DNA of 28,913 bases, taken from assembly GCA_033765345.1 (NCBI GenBank), contig JANRIC010000058.1, positions 1 through 28,913 on the forward strand. The letters are read 5' to 3'. Each line of letters opens with the position of its first letter. Position 1 is the stretch's first letter. The notes under the pieces were generated by a model, which was not told the DNA's origin, searched no databases, and saw only the letters and a list, made by a program, of their open reading frames with translations. This DNA is from JANRIC01 sp033765345 (GTDB lineage: Bacteria; Bacteroidota; Bacteroidia; Cytophagales; Microscillaceae). Shown one piece after another: positions 5,671-14,410 of this stretch. The translations under genes and the position numbers were made by a program.

Positions 5671-8589
5671 ATGCAAAAAATATTAGGAAAGATTTCATCG
5701 GGGCTGTTATCTATAGTTTTTTTGCTCACTTTTTGGCAGCAAACTGCCTGGGCTACTCATATCCGCGCTGGAGAAATCATCGCCAGACGTATCGGTACAT
5801 TTAGATATGAATTTACCATTGTGATGTATACCGACAATGCCCCAGGTAATGCCGATAGCCCCGATTTAGATATTAATTTCGGAGATGGTTCCCCCGTCGT
5901 GAATGTGCCCAGAGTGGAATCAGAAAGTGGGCCTATCGGGAGACCAGCCGATTTCACACAAATTAACGTATATCGTACTACTCATACATTCCCTGCTAAT
6001 GGAGCTTTTGTGGTTTCTTTTGTGGAAGAAAATAGAAACGCCGGTATTTTGAATGTAAACAATGGAAACTCAGTCAATATTCCTTTTTCCGTTTCTACAA
6101 CCGTAGTCATAGACCCAGGTATCGGTTTGAACAGTTCTCCGATTTTGACAGTTGACCCTCTGGATAGAGGCTGTATAGGGCAAAAGTTTTTTCACAATCC
6201 AGGTGCTTATGACCCTGATGGAGATAGCCTCTCCTTTGAATTTACAGTGCCTCGTGCCAGTGCTTCTGACCCAGTACCCAATTACCTAAGTGCAGCAGAC
6301 TCTACTTTTGGAGGTTTTCAGGAGAATTTGACGGGTACACGTGCCCTCATTACCATAGACCCCCGTACCGGACAAATAGAGTGGAATACTCCCGGTAGAG
6401 CCGGAGAATACAATCTTGCTTTTGTAGTCAGAGAATGGCGCAATGGAGTTCCTATTGGGGCTGTAGTTCGCGATATGCAAATTATTATCTTGGATTGTGA
6501 CAATAAAAGACCTTCATTGACCGTACCACCGGAAGTATGTGCTACAGCAAATGAAGACCCCTCAGATCCCTCCAATATTATTGAAGAAATTATTACAGCC
6601 ACAGACCCAGATGGCAATCTTCTCATTATCAGCTCTACAGATAGTACTCCTGCATTAAACAGTGGCGTTTATGACCCGGATAACTTTAATGTACCTGCAC
6701 AATTTTTCTTTTCCCCCAGCCCGCAGGCAAGCCCTGCCACAGCTACTTTTCGCTGGGTTACGGGTTGCGAACACGTACGCGAAGAGCCTTATATCGTGGT
6801 TTTTCGTGCAGAAGACATCCCCGCCAACCCCTTAGAACCCAGGTTGGTAGATTTGAAACCCATGCTGATTACGGTTAAGGGACCTCCGCCCACTGGACTT
6901 GTAGCGGCTTTGGATACCGACACACGCAGTGTAACCTTGAATTGGAATCCTTATCTGAATGAATGCCCCAGTTGTGCAGGAAAAATCGATGATATGGAAA
7001 TTATCATCTGGCGCAGAGAAGGTTGTATAGATTCAATCTTTTGTGAACAGACACCGACTATGGTGGGTTACGAAGAGATTGGGCGCGTTTCTGCTACCAC
7101 AAATTCCTTTATTGACAATGGACCTTTGGCTTTGGGACTAAGCTACAGTTATATCATCAGTGTTAATTTCCCTGCACCCGGTGGTGGAGTAAGCCGAGCT
7201 TCTGATGAGCAGTGTGTAACTTTGCCCTTGGATGCACCTTTGGTCACCAAAGTATCCGTAGAAAGCACCGATGCCAACAATGGCACGATTGATGTCAATT
7301 GGCTACGCCCCAGACCTGAAGAAGCTGATTTGAGCACAATTTTTAATCCTCCTTTCAGATATGAATTGTATCGGGCTACGGGTCTTAGCAGTGCAAGTTT
7401 TACTTTGATAGATACCCAAATTGATAACGTAGGTACACAACTTTCCTTTAATTTTACGGATGCGGGGCTCAATACTGAAAATAACCCTTACTTATACAAA
7501 GTAGAGTGGTATAGTGATGCTGGGACAGCTTCCGAATCTAAAAGAATATCTTCTGATTCTGCATCAAGCGTAAGGCTAAGTGCCACAGGAGGAGAAAACC
7601 AAATTATGCTAGAATGGGAGTATAATGTACCCTGGTCTAATCTGACCAATACCAGCCAGGGGGTTTACAGACACCTGATTTATCGCCGTACTGCCAATGT
7701 ACCCGATTTTACGCTGATTGATAGCGTACTGGTAGGAACACCTGAGTATATTGACCGGGGCAAGTTCAATAATCAATGCCTCAACCCAGATAGCACTTAC
7801 TTTTATTTTGTAGTCACTCGGGGCTCTTACTTTAATGATCAGATACCTGTCAAAGTGCTTGAAAACAAGTCTCAGATAGATTCGGCCTCACCTACAGATA
7901 ATACACCTCCTGACCCTCCGGCACTGGAGCTTGAGGCAAATAATTGCAGCTTCCTGAATGACAAAATATGTAAAGACCCTCTGGATGCAAGCAATAATGC
8001 AGATGAAAATACAGTTTTTTGGACACCCGTAAGGAGTCTCTTGAGCTGCGATGACATTGCTTATTACAAGCTATACTTCAAAGGGATAGGAGAAGCCGAT
8101 TTTAATCTGAATGCTCCTATTTATCAAGGTTCAGATACCTTTTTTGTACACCAAGATTTGCCCGAACTACCCTCTGGATTGGTTTCTCGGGCAGGTTGTT
8201 ATCGGGTGGTAGCGGTTGATTTGGTTGGCAATGAAAGTGAGTTGAGTAATGAAGCTTGCCAGGACAATTGTCTTTATTACGAGTTGCCCAATGTCTTTAC
8301 GCCTAATGGAGACGGTATCAATGATTTGTTTAGACCATGCCCAAGCCCTCTTTCTGTAGAATCCGTTGAAATTGAAATTTTCAATCGTTGGGGCAATAAG
8401 GTATTTTCTTTAAATGATAATATTGATTTAAATTGGGATGGAACAAGCAAAGATGGCAAAGCACTATCTACGGGAGTATATTTCTATAATGCAAAAGTGA
8501 AATTTTTCTCCATTGATCCTAATACCGCCTTGCAAGAAATTCGCGGTTGGGTGGAAATCATTCGGGAGAAAAACGGTGAAATACGTTAA
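5671..8589 (+). CDS. Secreted modular surface protein with type IX (type B) C-terminal sorting domain
   Basis: A 972-residue secreted protein. I choose the ATG at 5671 because it starts directly at a good signal peptide ending TAWA; an upstream ATG at 5626 would add 15 residues. After the signal the protein has cadherin/PKD-like stretches ('YDPDGDSLSFEF'), then fibronectin type III-like modules near residues 405, 518, 633 and 752 (each with a 'LxW' strand). The last 99 residues, beginning NVFTPNGDGINDLF and continuing with FNRWGNKVF, form the gliding-motility-associated CHU_C domain. That domain is a type IX secretion signal, so the protein should be exported and attached to the cell surface or released. 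A role in adhesion or gliding is inferred. A strong terminator follows. Confidence 0.9.
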   Translation: MQKILGKISSGLLSIVFLLTFWQQTAWATHIRAGEIIARRIGTFRYEFTIVMYTDNAPGNADSPDLDINFGDGSPVVNVPRVESESGPIGRPADFTQINVYRTTHTFPANGAFVVSFVEENRNAGILNVNNGNSVNIPFSVSTTVVIDPGIGLNSSPILTVDPLDRGCIGQKFFHNPGAYDPDGDSLSFEFTVPRASASDPVPNYLSAADSTFGGFQENLTGTRALITIDPRTGQIEWNTPGRAGEYNLAFVVREWRNGVPIGAVVRDMQIIILDCDNKRPSLTVPPEVCATANEDPSDPSNIIEEIITATDPDGNLLIISSTDSTPALNSGVYDPDNFNVPAQFFFSPSPQASPATATFRWVTGCEHVREEPYIVVFRAEDIPANPLEPRLVDLKPMLITVKGPPPTGLVAALDTDTRSVTLNWNPYLNECPSCAGKIDDMEIIIWRREGCIDSIFCEQTPTMVGYEEIGRVSATTNSFIDNGPLALGLSYSYIISVNFPAPGGGVSRASDEQCVTLPLDAPLVTKVSVESTDANNGTIDVNWLRPRPEEADLSTIFNPPFRYELYRATGLSSASFTLIDTQIDNVGTQLSFNFTDAGLNTENNPYLYKVEWYSDAGTASESKRISSDSASSVRLSATGGENQIMLEWEYNVPWSNLTNTSQGVYRHLIYRRTANVPDFTLIDSVLVGTPEYIDRGKFNNQCLNPDSTYFYFVVTRGSYFNDQIPVKVLENKSQIDSASPTDNTPPDPPALELEANNCSFLNDKICKDPLDASNNADENTVFWTPVRSLLSCDDIAYYKLYFKGIGEADFNLNAPIYQGSDTFFVHQDLPELPSGLVSRAGCYRVVAVDLVGNESELSNEACQDNCLYYELPNVFTPNGDGINDLFRPCPSPLSVESVEIEIFNRWGNKVFSLNDNIDLNWDGTSKDGKALSTGVYFYNAKVKFFSIDPNTALQEIRGWVEIIREKNGEIR

Positions 8590-8612
8590 GAAATATGTTT
8601 TATACAAGGAGG

Positions 8613-8644
8613 CAGGTGGTAATGAGATTGCCACCTGTTTTTTT
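8613..8644 (+). terminator. Rho-independent terminator of the surface protein gene
   Basis: CAGGTGG at 8613-8619 pairs with CCACCTG at 8631-8637 (7-bp GC-rich stem, 11-nt loop), followed directly by seven T. It lies 24 nt after the stop codon. It also rules out the early start codon at 8595 for the next gene. Confidence 0.85.
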
Positions 8645-8678
8645 GTGGTTTTATTTTGTAAGAATAAATTTAGAAAAT

Positions 8679-9098
8679 ATGGCCAAACAAGTAATGAGTA
8701 AATCAGCCCCAGGAATCATCCTTTTTGATGGAGTATGCAATCTCTGTAACTCAAGCGTGGATTTTATCATCCGAAGAGACCCAAAAGCAGTATTTAAATT
8801 TGCTTCTTTACAATCTGAGGAAGGGCAAAAATTATTAAAAGAACATCAACTTTCAAGCAGCGAATTTGACAGTATCGTCTTGATATTAGGTGTAAAACAC
8901 TTTACTAAATCTACTGCAGCCCTAAAAATAGCTTTTTATTTGAGATTTCCCTGGAATTTGATTTATGGTCTGATCATTTTTCCAGCTTTTATCCGTGACT
9001 TTATGTATAATTTTATCGCCCGGAATCGATACCGATTTTTTGGTAAAAAAGAAACTTGTCGTATCCCCACACCCGAGGAAAGGAGTCGTTTTCTTTGA
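8679..9098 (+). CDS. DUF393 (DCC family) thiol-disulfide oxidoreductase-like protein
   Basis: A 139-residue protein with the family signature FDGVCNLCN (D17-G18, C20 and C23), the DxxCxxC motif of DCC proteins, which have a thioredoxin-like fold and are predicted to act in redox reactions. The middle contains a hydrophobic segment (FPWNLIYGLIIFPAFI) typical of the family. The frame is open from 8595, but that start lies before the terminator of the upstream gene, so I choose ATG 8679 (a second ATG is at 8694). It is convergent with the gene at 9109, with only 10 nt between stops. The substrate is unknown. Confidence 0.88.
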   Translation: MAKQVMSKSAPGIILFDGVCNLCNSSVDFIIRRDPKAVFKFASLQSEEGQKLLKEHQLSSSEFDSIVLILGVKHFTKSTAALKIAFYLRFPWNLIYGLIIFPAFIRDFMYNFIARNRYRFFGKKETCRIPTPEERSRFL

Positions 9099-9108
9099 GC
9101 TAAAACCT

Positions 9109-9660
9109 TTATACCCAAAGTATATTATAAAAGCTTACTTCTCCGCCTGCTAGGCGATTTGGGCGATTGGTATCCAGCTCGACCAGAATCAAACTTGAAT
9201 CGGCAGGTTTGTATTTAATAGCCAAATAGGTCAGAATACCACGATCTACATAACAAGGATAAGGGTTACGACATTCTAATTTAGCTTCTTTTTTTTCTGG
9301 GCTGTAATGCAACAATTTATAATAACCAACCTCGCCACCCCTGTGATGATATCGCTGCATATTATCCAGATTTAAAAGTGCGGTTTCAAGATTTTGAAAG
9401 CCTTCCGCCAAGGGGTTGGTTTTGGAAAGATATTTACCGATCGAGAATAACAAATGCGGACCGAATTGCATAGAAATCTCCTTATAAACCTGCAAAATAT
9501 CCTGCAAAGGGTACCACTTTTCCGATTCTGGAAACTCGATCAGGTATTTGGAGAAAATCAGCTTGATTCTGGATTCGTAGCTTGGTACAGCCTGTTGTAT
9601 GGCTTGTACAAAATTGCCTGAAACCTCTGTTTTTAATGATATTGCCTGTAATTGTGCCAT
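9109..9660 (-). CDS. Uncharacterised protein, possibly V4R/heme-NO-binding-like
   Basis: A 183-residue soluble protein that I do not recognise with confidence. The ATG at 9660 is preferred over a TTG at 9666. There is no signal peptide or membrane segment. The helical first half ('YPLQDILQVYKEISMQFGPH') and a second half with 'GGEVGYYKLLHY' and 'CRNPYPCYVDRGI' recall the general layout of V4R or HNOB-related small-molecule sensing domains. In those, a Cys-containing 'NPYPC' stretch precedes a helix and a final strand. This is a weak resemblance and no catalytic residues can be named. It faces the DUF393 gene and has a long AT-rich upstream region. Confidence 0.6.
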   Translation of the reverse strand: MAQLQAISLKTEVSGNFVQAIQQAVPSYESRIKLIFSKYLIEFPESEKWYPLQDILQVYKEISMQFGPHLLFSIGKYLSKTNPLAEGFQNLETALLNLDNMQRYHHRGGEVGYYKLLHYSPEKKEAKLECRNPYPCYVDRGILTYLAIKYKPADSSLILVELDTNRPNRLAGGEVSFYNILWV

Positions 9661-10099
9661 AGTCAATAATATATGGATAGTTTAATTCAAATTCGATAGA
9701 TTTATTACATCTCTTATATACACAATCTTATCAAATACACAGATAAATTACCTTAGTAAGGGCAATTCATAAGGAGTATTAGATATGAGAAAACAAAAGG
9801 GCTATTATTTCCGGTGATGGTTTGTTAAGAAATTATCCGGAGTTTATAAAATCAAAGCTGAAACTTTATGATAGGTGTAAAAAAATCGTGCCATAAGAAT
9901 ATGAAAATTGGCTTATTTTCTTACACTGCAAGTTAAAAATTATTTTTTAATTGCAATAGAATTTATGAAAAAAAATAATGAAAACCCTAAATTTTTTTTG
10001 CCTTGCAGGACTGTTTTTTTATCCTGAAATTTGATCACATACAGCAAAGAATTTTTTAAAGATTATACGTGATTTTCAAGCAAAAAATGAAAAATTGAC

Positions 10100-10107
10100 T
10101 ATATTTG
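10100..10107 (+). promoter_or_regulatory. Candidate -7 box of rpmB
   Basis: TATATTTG matches TAnnTTTG exactly and is followed by C, as is common for strong Bacteroidota promoters. It lies 49 nt before the L28 start codon. The -33 region has TTTC rather than TTTG at the expected distance. Confidence 0.5.
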
Positions 10108-10123
10108 CACCCTATTTATCATA

Positions 10124-10140
10124 AAGGTTTATCAAACCTT
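10124..10140 (+). promoter_or_regulatory. Small hairpin in the rpmB leader
   Basis: AAGGTTT-ATC-AAACCTT is a perfect 7-bp stem with a 3-nt loop, ending 16 nt before the start codon. It could influence translation of L28 or be bound by a regulator; there is no direct evidence of function. Confidence 0.3.
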
Positions 10141-10156
10141 CAAAATATATATATTC

Positions 10157-10405
10157 ATGGCAAGAGTTTGTGATATTACCGGAAAGAAAACCCAAGTAGG
10201 AAATAACGTTTCGCACGCTAATAATAAAACCAAAAGAAAGTTTTATCCGAATTTGCAGAAAAAACGCTTTTTTCTTCCTAGTCAGAATACCTGGATTACG
10301 CTGAAAGTTTCTACTGAGGCTATTCGTACCATCAATAAAAACGGATTAGAATCTTGTATCAAAGCTGCCCAAGCTGAGGGAAGACTCAGAGATATTCAAC
10401 TTTGA
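10157..10405 (+). CDS. rpmB: 50S ribosomal protein L28
   Basis: An 82-residue basic protein beginning MARVCDITGKK with 'NNVSHANNKTKRKFYPNLQ' and a 'LKVSTEAIRTI' segment, all diagnostic of bL28, a component of the large ribosomal subunit. Its length is normal for the family, and it lacks the paired CxxC zinc motifs, so it is the zinc-independent type. In many Bacteroidota rpmB is followed by rpmG (L33) and a small DUF4295 gene; here the next gene is convergent, so rpmB is monocistronic. Confidence 0.97.
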   Translation: MARVCDITGKKTQVGNNVSHANNKTKRKFYPNLQKKRFFLPSQNTWITLKVSTEAIRTINKNGLESCIKAAQAEGRLRDIQL

Positions 10406-10447
10406 TGTTGAGGTCTGTATGAGTAGTATTGTATTTAGGTGAAAGAA

Positions 10448-11713
10448 TTATATCGGCTCTTGCAGAAGCAAGGAGACAATAAAAAAGGTATTATACCTTT
10501 TCATAAAAAGATCGGTTCTTTCACCTCCTTTTTTATTGATTAGCTTGTAGATTTGATTCATATCCATATTGTGTATCATTTCTCCGTCAATAGCAATGAT
10601 TTTGTCTCCTCTGCGTAAATCTGCTTCAAAAGCTGGTGATCCTTTTCTGACAGAGCCGATTTCAAATTCATCGTATTCACTACCACTAGCCACCAATTCG
10701 ATTCCACTGGTATTAAACTCAAAAGGTGTTTTAAAATGGCGGTTGGGTTTGAGGATTAACTTTTCGTGCGGATAATTAAAGGTGATATGAAACCTCTTGA
10801 GCACTCCACAGCCCAAATTTCCTTGACGCTGATTGATGCCGCGCATAAACCGCAAAGACGTAGAATCAGGAAAGGCGGTAATCACTTTTTCCATTTCAAA
10901 AGAACCCAACCTGAATTTCTCGATGCGGGCTATTGCTCCTTTTACAGCTCCGTTGAGGGTGACACCAATTTGAGAAGTGACAAATCTATCCGGGACTCTA
11001 ATATCCGGGTGCGTACCTGTATCTAAGGAGAGAGAATGACCTGCCCCTGTATCCAAAATAAGTTTCAAAGGCGTACTGGTAGAGTTTTTGAGGATTGCTT
11101 CGGCCTGGACATAAGGTTTCATTTCTTCAATACTCAAAGTGAATAATTCTTCTTTTTTGCCAAGTTTTTGTTTATAATACATTGGATCAGTAAAGATTAG
11201 GGTTTGATTTAGAAAATTGATCTCTACCACAAACCTACTCAATATATCATAACCGATCAGCCCATGAATCTTAATCCCGGCATAACGTGATAATTGAAGG
11301 ATATCTTCCTCCAGTATGATCAGACTATGATTATTGGCTTCAATTCCTTTAAACTGAATTTTCTCTACACTACTGATACATCCTATCAATTCTTCATCTT
11401 CGCCGGCACCGGCCACTTTTATTTTGCGAAGGCAGGGAAGGTTAAGTTTTTCCATCACATTGGGGTCGGTGATGAGTGTGTAACCCACGCCGGAGTCCAG
11501 TACAAAATTAAGCGTATCAATGCCGTTTACCTCCATAGGGATCACAATGAGGTTGTTGTACTGCTTGAAGTTGTATTTGAAGCTATGTTTTCGCAATGAT
11601 TTCAAATGAAACCCAATAAAATTATTTGCGTTTTGCGCCTCTAGTACTAGGGGTACGAATAAAAATGGAAGCAAAAATAAACCAATTAAAAGGGAAGTGT
11701 AATTTTTTCTCAT
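10448..11713 (-). CDS. Exported retropepsin-like aspartyl protease with PDZ domain
   Basis: A 421-residue protein with an N-terminal signal sequence (hydrophobic residues 8-26, ending LEAQ). Two aspartyl-protease lobes follow: the first with LDSGVGYTLI (D73) and the second with LDTGAGHSL (D221). Each ends with the hydrophobic-Gly flap-type strands seen in clan AA proteases. Residues about 335-415 form a PDZ domain ('IGSVRKGSPAFEADLRRGD'). Fusion of paired protease lobes to PDZ is common in Bacteroidota and the protein probably acts in the periplasm or at the outer surface. The first lobe has DSG rather than DTG, which is tolerated in aspartyl proteases. The substrate is unknown. Confidence 0.88.
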   Translation of the reverse strand: MRKNYTSLLIGLFLLPFLFVPLVLEAQNANNFIGFHLKSLRKHSFKYNFKQYNNLIVIPMEVNGIDTLNFVLDSGVGYTLITDPNVMEKLNLPCLRKIKVAGAGEDEELIGCISSVEKIQFKGIEANNHSLIILEEDILQLSRYAGIKIHGLIGYDILSRFVVEINFLNQTLIFTDPMYYKQKLGKKEELFTLSIEEMKPYVQAEAILKNSTSTPLKLILDTGAGHSLSLDTGTHPDIRVPDRFVTSQIGVTLNGAVKGAIARIEKFRLGSFEMEKVITAFPDSTSLRFMRGINQRQGNLGCGVLKRFHITFNYPHEKLILKPNRHFKTPFEFNTSGIELVASGSEYDEFEIGSVRKGSPAFEADLRRGDKIIAIDGEMIHNMDMNQIYKLINKKGGERTDLFMKRYNTFFIVSLLLQEPI

Positions 11714-11969
11714 AAATTAATAGATGGTTATGATATTGCCACAAATACTACATATACTAATATTTTGTATATTTTTCTAAAAAAAAATATTTATGATATA
11801 AATAAAATTTAAACTCTTTGGTTAAGCTTGTGCTCGATATTTTTTTTAGAAGAAGTATTTATTTCGAGAATTTAATTTAGGAAAAAAAAATGACATTCCC
11901 AATGGATATTCATTTTATCTATGGAGAAAAAATGAAATATTGATCATAATCATCTGAAAAATGCCTGAA

Positions 11970-12467
11970 TTAATGATATTGCCAAAGACCTAGGCGATAC
12001 TTTTTGGCTTGGGACTCGAGGCGTTCAAAAAGTTTTTCATATTTTTTATTGCGTCGATGGGCTTTGAAAGTGGCAAATCCATTCCGAATCATCTCTGCAT
12101 TGAGGCTTTTGCCGGATTTGGTGATGTAGATGTAAGCCAGAAGCCTTCCGTACTCATCCCATTTTTGATGATCGTACTCAAGATATATTTTGGTATTAGG
12201 GGGCAGGCGTTCTTCTACAAATCGACTGGCTTGGCGGGCGAATTTTTCATTCTTTTCAAAAATGCGGGTACCTTTTTCAGGAGCGTCAATACCCCCAAGA
12301 CGCACTTTCACCCCTTTTTTATATCGTTCAGTGGCTACAATAATGGAGTCGCCGTCAAGAACTTCTAAAACCCGTGCCTGCTCGAATCTTTGTGTGGAGA
12401 TAAGATACAAGATCAGTGAGACTCCTATCAGGGCAAACAGGGTAACATTCAGGAAATTCCATTCCAT
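11970..12467 (-). CDS. Membrane-anchored thermonuclease (SNase-like)
   Basis: A 165-residue protein. The ATG at 12467 is preferred over a TTG at 12506 because it directly precedes a hydrophobic anchor (residues 6-24). The nuclease domain contains DGDS (D38/D40) and then VRLGGIDAPE with R56, D61 and E64. A later YGRLLAYIY supplies R108. The spacing R-x4-D-x2-E equals that of the staphylococcal nuclease active site, so all catalytic positions are retained. It likely degrades DNA or RNA outside the cytoplasmic membrane, for nutrient use or release from extracellular DNA. It stands alone, with no signs of transfer. Confidence 0.9.
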   Translation of the reverse strand: MEWNFLNVTLFALIGVSLILYLISTQRFEQARVLEVLDGDSIIVATERYKKGVKVRLGGIDAPEKGTRIFEKNEKFARQASRFVEERLPPNTKIYLEYDHQKWDEYGRLLAYIYITKSGKSLNAEMIRNGFATFKAHRRNKKYEKLFERLESQAKKYRLGLWQYH

Positions 12468-12629
12468 GAGCTTTGTTTGAGTGTTTAGTTTTGAAAAAAT
12501 GCACAAGTATTTTGCCGAAAATCTTCAAAACTACACTCAAGCTCGATAATTAACCGAATCTTAAAACAAAAAGTACTCTTTTAGCGTGGGAATGAAGCGC
12601 AAGATTTTCATTATTCACGTTTTATTTTT

Positions 12630-14006
12630 TTAATCAATATTTTCTAATTTACGAGGAATGAGTAGCAATTCCTTCTGACGACCGCCGATATACCAAAAGC
12701 TTTTTCCATCAAAATAGCCGTCTTCCTCAAGCATAATGCGTATTTTTTTATTAGCCCAGGCTGGGATCGTCACGGCAGCATTTAGCTCAATCGAGTAGGC
12801 TGTGTTAGGATATAAGGGATAATCTCCACTGCCGGGTACGCCGCCCTGTTGGTCCCAAAGCCCGATCGTAGGGCCGGCAGCGTGCCCGTGGTAACCGATA
12901 GGATGGGTATAAATCGTAGCCTCGATGCCTTCGTTTTTGGCTTGTTGGAGGGAAACTTTGAGGATTTCATTGCCTGTGCGACCGGTTTTAAAATTACCTG
13001 TCAGGATGTCTTGCAGACGATTTCCGATGGCAAAAGCCTTTTTGAGGTCTTCGGGTGCATCATTTTCGCCTGGCTTGAGGATATAAGCGTGTTGTTGGGT
13101 ATCGGTATTAAGCCTCAGATAAGTAATGCCAAAATCTACGTGAATCAGGTCACCAGGGAGGATCACTTCTTCACCAGGGCGGCTTGAGAAACTTCGCAAA
13201 TGATCAAAACGCGCTACATCATTTCTTTGGATGGATACTGTAGGATGAAACCAAGCGGCCAAACCTAGCTTGTCGATCCGGTCACGGTACCACCATTGAA
13301 TATCTTGGGTAGTGGTGACTCCCGGCTGTATGACCTTTTCAGAAAATCCTTCTCGAGTAATAAGGTGAGCAATCCGCATAATTTGAGGATAGACGGTCAT
13401 TTCTTCCTCGATGCGGGTCTCAAGCCAGCCGATGGCCAGGTTTTCGGCCGATACTATCCTGCTGCGATACGTTTCGGGGATATATTTTTGAAAGCTCTGG
13501 TAATCTGTAAAGTCAATCCCGTCGGCCAGCCCGAAATGTTCGGAAAAGTTCAGTGCAATTTTCTTTGGGTTTTTTGCCTGAATAATCTCGGCAAGCCTTT
13601 GCCATTGATTGGGTTGTTCGGATGGATTCCAGGCACTTTTGAATACATTCCCTACATCGTAGCGTGCTATGGCCAGGGTCTCAACAGTGTCGGACTGAGG
13701 AGGGAGGTAGATCACCAGGATAGTTCGCCTACGAGCCGAGATCCATTCTGCGGGGAGCATGGTTTTGAGTACCGGATCTTCGTTATATTCCCTTGAAATC
13801 AGCACCCACATATCCGTGTTTTCTCTTTGCATGAGCGCAGGAAGCACTTTTCGGGCTCTGAGTTCCAGCCATCGATTGATGACTTTGGCTTGCTCACGAG
13901 CGTTTAAAATAATTGGCATGTCATTTTGTGCCTGAGTTGAGGTAGGAAGTAAACACAGAAAACAGGCTAAAAAAATGGATTGGATAAACTGTATTTTAGT
14001 GTGCAT
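12630..14006 (-). CDS. Secreted M24-family (Xaa-Pro aminopeptidase-like) metallopeptidase
   Basis: A 458-residue protein with a signal peptide (cleavage likely after STQAQ). The C-terminal half is a 'pita-bread' M24 domain: D291 in HVDFG, D302 in NTDTQQ, a His-rich stretch THPIGYHGHAAGP (H368-H375), E407 in YSIELN and E427/E428 near the end. These correspond to the two-metal ligands of Xaa-Pro peptidases. The N-terminal part (about 30-200) resembles the creatinase N-domain. Export of this subfamily is frequent in Bacteroidota. The histidine motif is unlike the classic GHGIG, so the substrate may differ from ordinary Xaa-Pro peptides. Confidence 0.85.
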   Translation of the reverse strand: MHTKIQFIQSIFLACFLCLLPTSTQAQNDMPIILNAREQAKVINRWLELRARKVLPALMQRENTDMWVLISREYNEDPVLKTMLPAEWISARRRTILVIYLPPQSDTVETLAIARYDVGNVFKSAWNPSEQPNQWQRLAEIIQAKNPKKIALNFSEHFGLADGIDFTDYQSFQKYIPETYRSRIVSAENLAIGWLETRIEEEMTVYPQIMRIAHLITREGFSEKVIQPGVTTTQDIQWWYRDRIDKLGLAAWFHPTVSIQRNDVARFDHLRSFSSRPGEEVILPGDLIHVDFGITYLRLNTDTQQHAYILKPGENDAPEDLKKAFAIGNRLQDILTGNFKTGRTGNEILKVSLQQAKNEGIEATIYTHPIGYHGHAAGPTIGLWDQQGGVPGSGDYPLYPNTAYSIELNAAVTIPAWANKKIRIMLEEDGYFDGKSFWYIGGRQKELLLIPRKLENID

Positions 14007-14071
14007 AATTTAACGAATATTTTGAAATGGATTTGAAGGGTCAAAATACAGAATTTTTGGTTTGAATACAT

Positions 14072-14105
14072 AAAAAAAAACCGGAATATCAGATTATTAT
14101 TCCGG
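14072..14105 (-). terminator. Rho-independent terminator
   Basis: On the minus strand CCGGAATA (14105-14098) pairs with TATTCCGG (14088-14081), an 8-bp perfect stem with a 9-nt loop, and is followed by nine T. It lies 36 nt after the stop of the small coiled-coil gene, which it should terminate. Confidence 0.85.
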
Positions 14106-14141
14106 GTACACGCCATTATTTTGGAAAACCGATGGTATGGA

Positions 14142-14285
14142 TTATTTGCTGCCTTTCATGGCGTTGATTTGTTCGTGGAGTGCTTTGATTTTTTCTTGAT
14201 CCCTATCAGCTTTTTTCTTTTGAAGTTCCAAGGAACGCTCCTCTAACAATTTTTTGTATTCTTCGTGATTCTCTATTTTTCGCAT
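14142..14285 (-). CDS. Small charged coiled-coil protein
   Basis: A 47-residue protein starting at ATG 14285 (a TTG at 14327 would extend it). It consists almost entirely of charged heptad-like helix (phrases 'YKKLLEERSLELQKKK' and 'KIKALHEQINAMK'). There is no signal peptide and no recognisable family. The strong terminator immediately downstream supports it being a real transcribed gene. Its function is not known; small coiled-coil proteins of this type may be adaptors, but that is speculation. Confidence 0.6.
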   Translation of the reverse strand: MRKIENHEEYKKLLEERSLELQKKKADRDQEKIKALHEQINAMKGSK

Positions 14286-14410
14286 GATTATTCGTATTTT
14301 TAACCCTTTACAATTATGAGCCTGCAAAATACGGTATTTTTGGGCAAAATATCAAATGATTATGCGAATTAGAGTTATAAAAAAAGCGAGGCTGTTTTTA
14401 ATCGGAGTTT

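Larger units (their letters stand above)
9667..10156. other. AT-rich divergent intergenic region
   Basis: These 490 bases separate two divergent genes and are very AT-rich with several A and T runs. No tRNA, repeat or credible gene is visible. The right end holds the rpmB promoter and a small hairpin in its leader; the left end must contain the promoter of the gene at 9109-9660, which I cannot place. Confidence 0.6.

Noticed and set aside
9785..9817. Ten-codon frame (MRKQKGYYFR) preceded by a good AAGGAG
   Set aside because: It is too short and Bacteroidota rely little on such ribosome sites; there is no downstream gene it could control on that strand within 300 bases.
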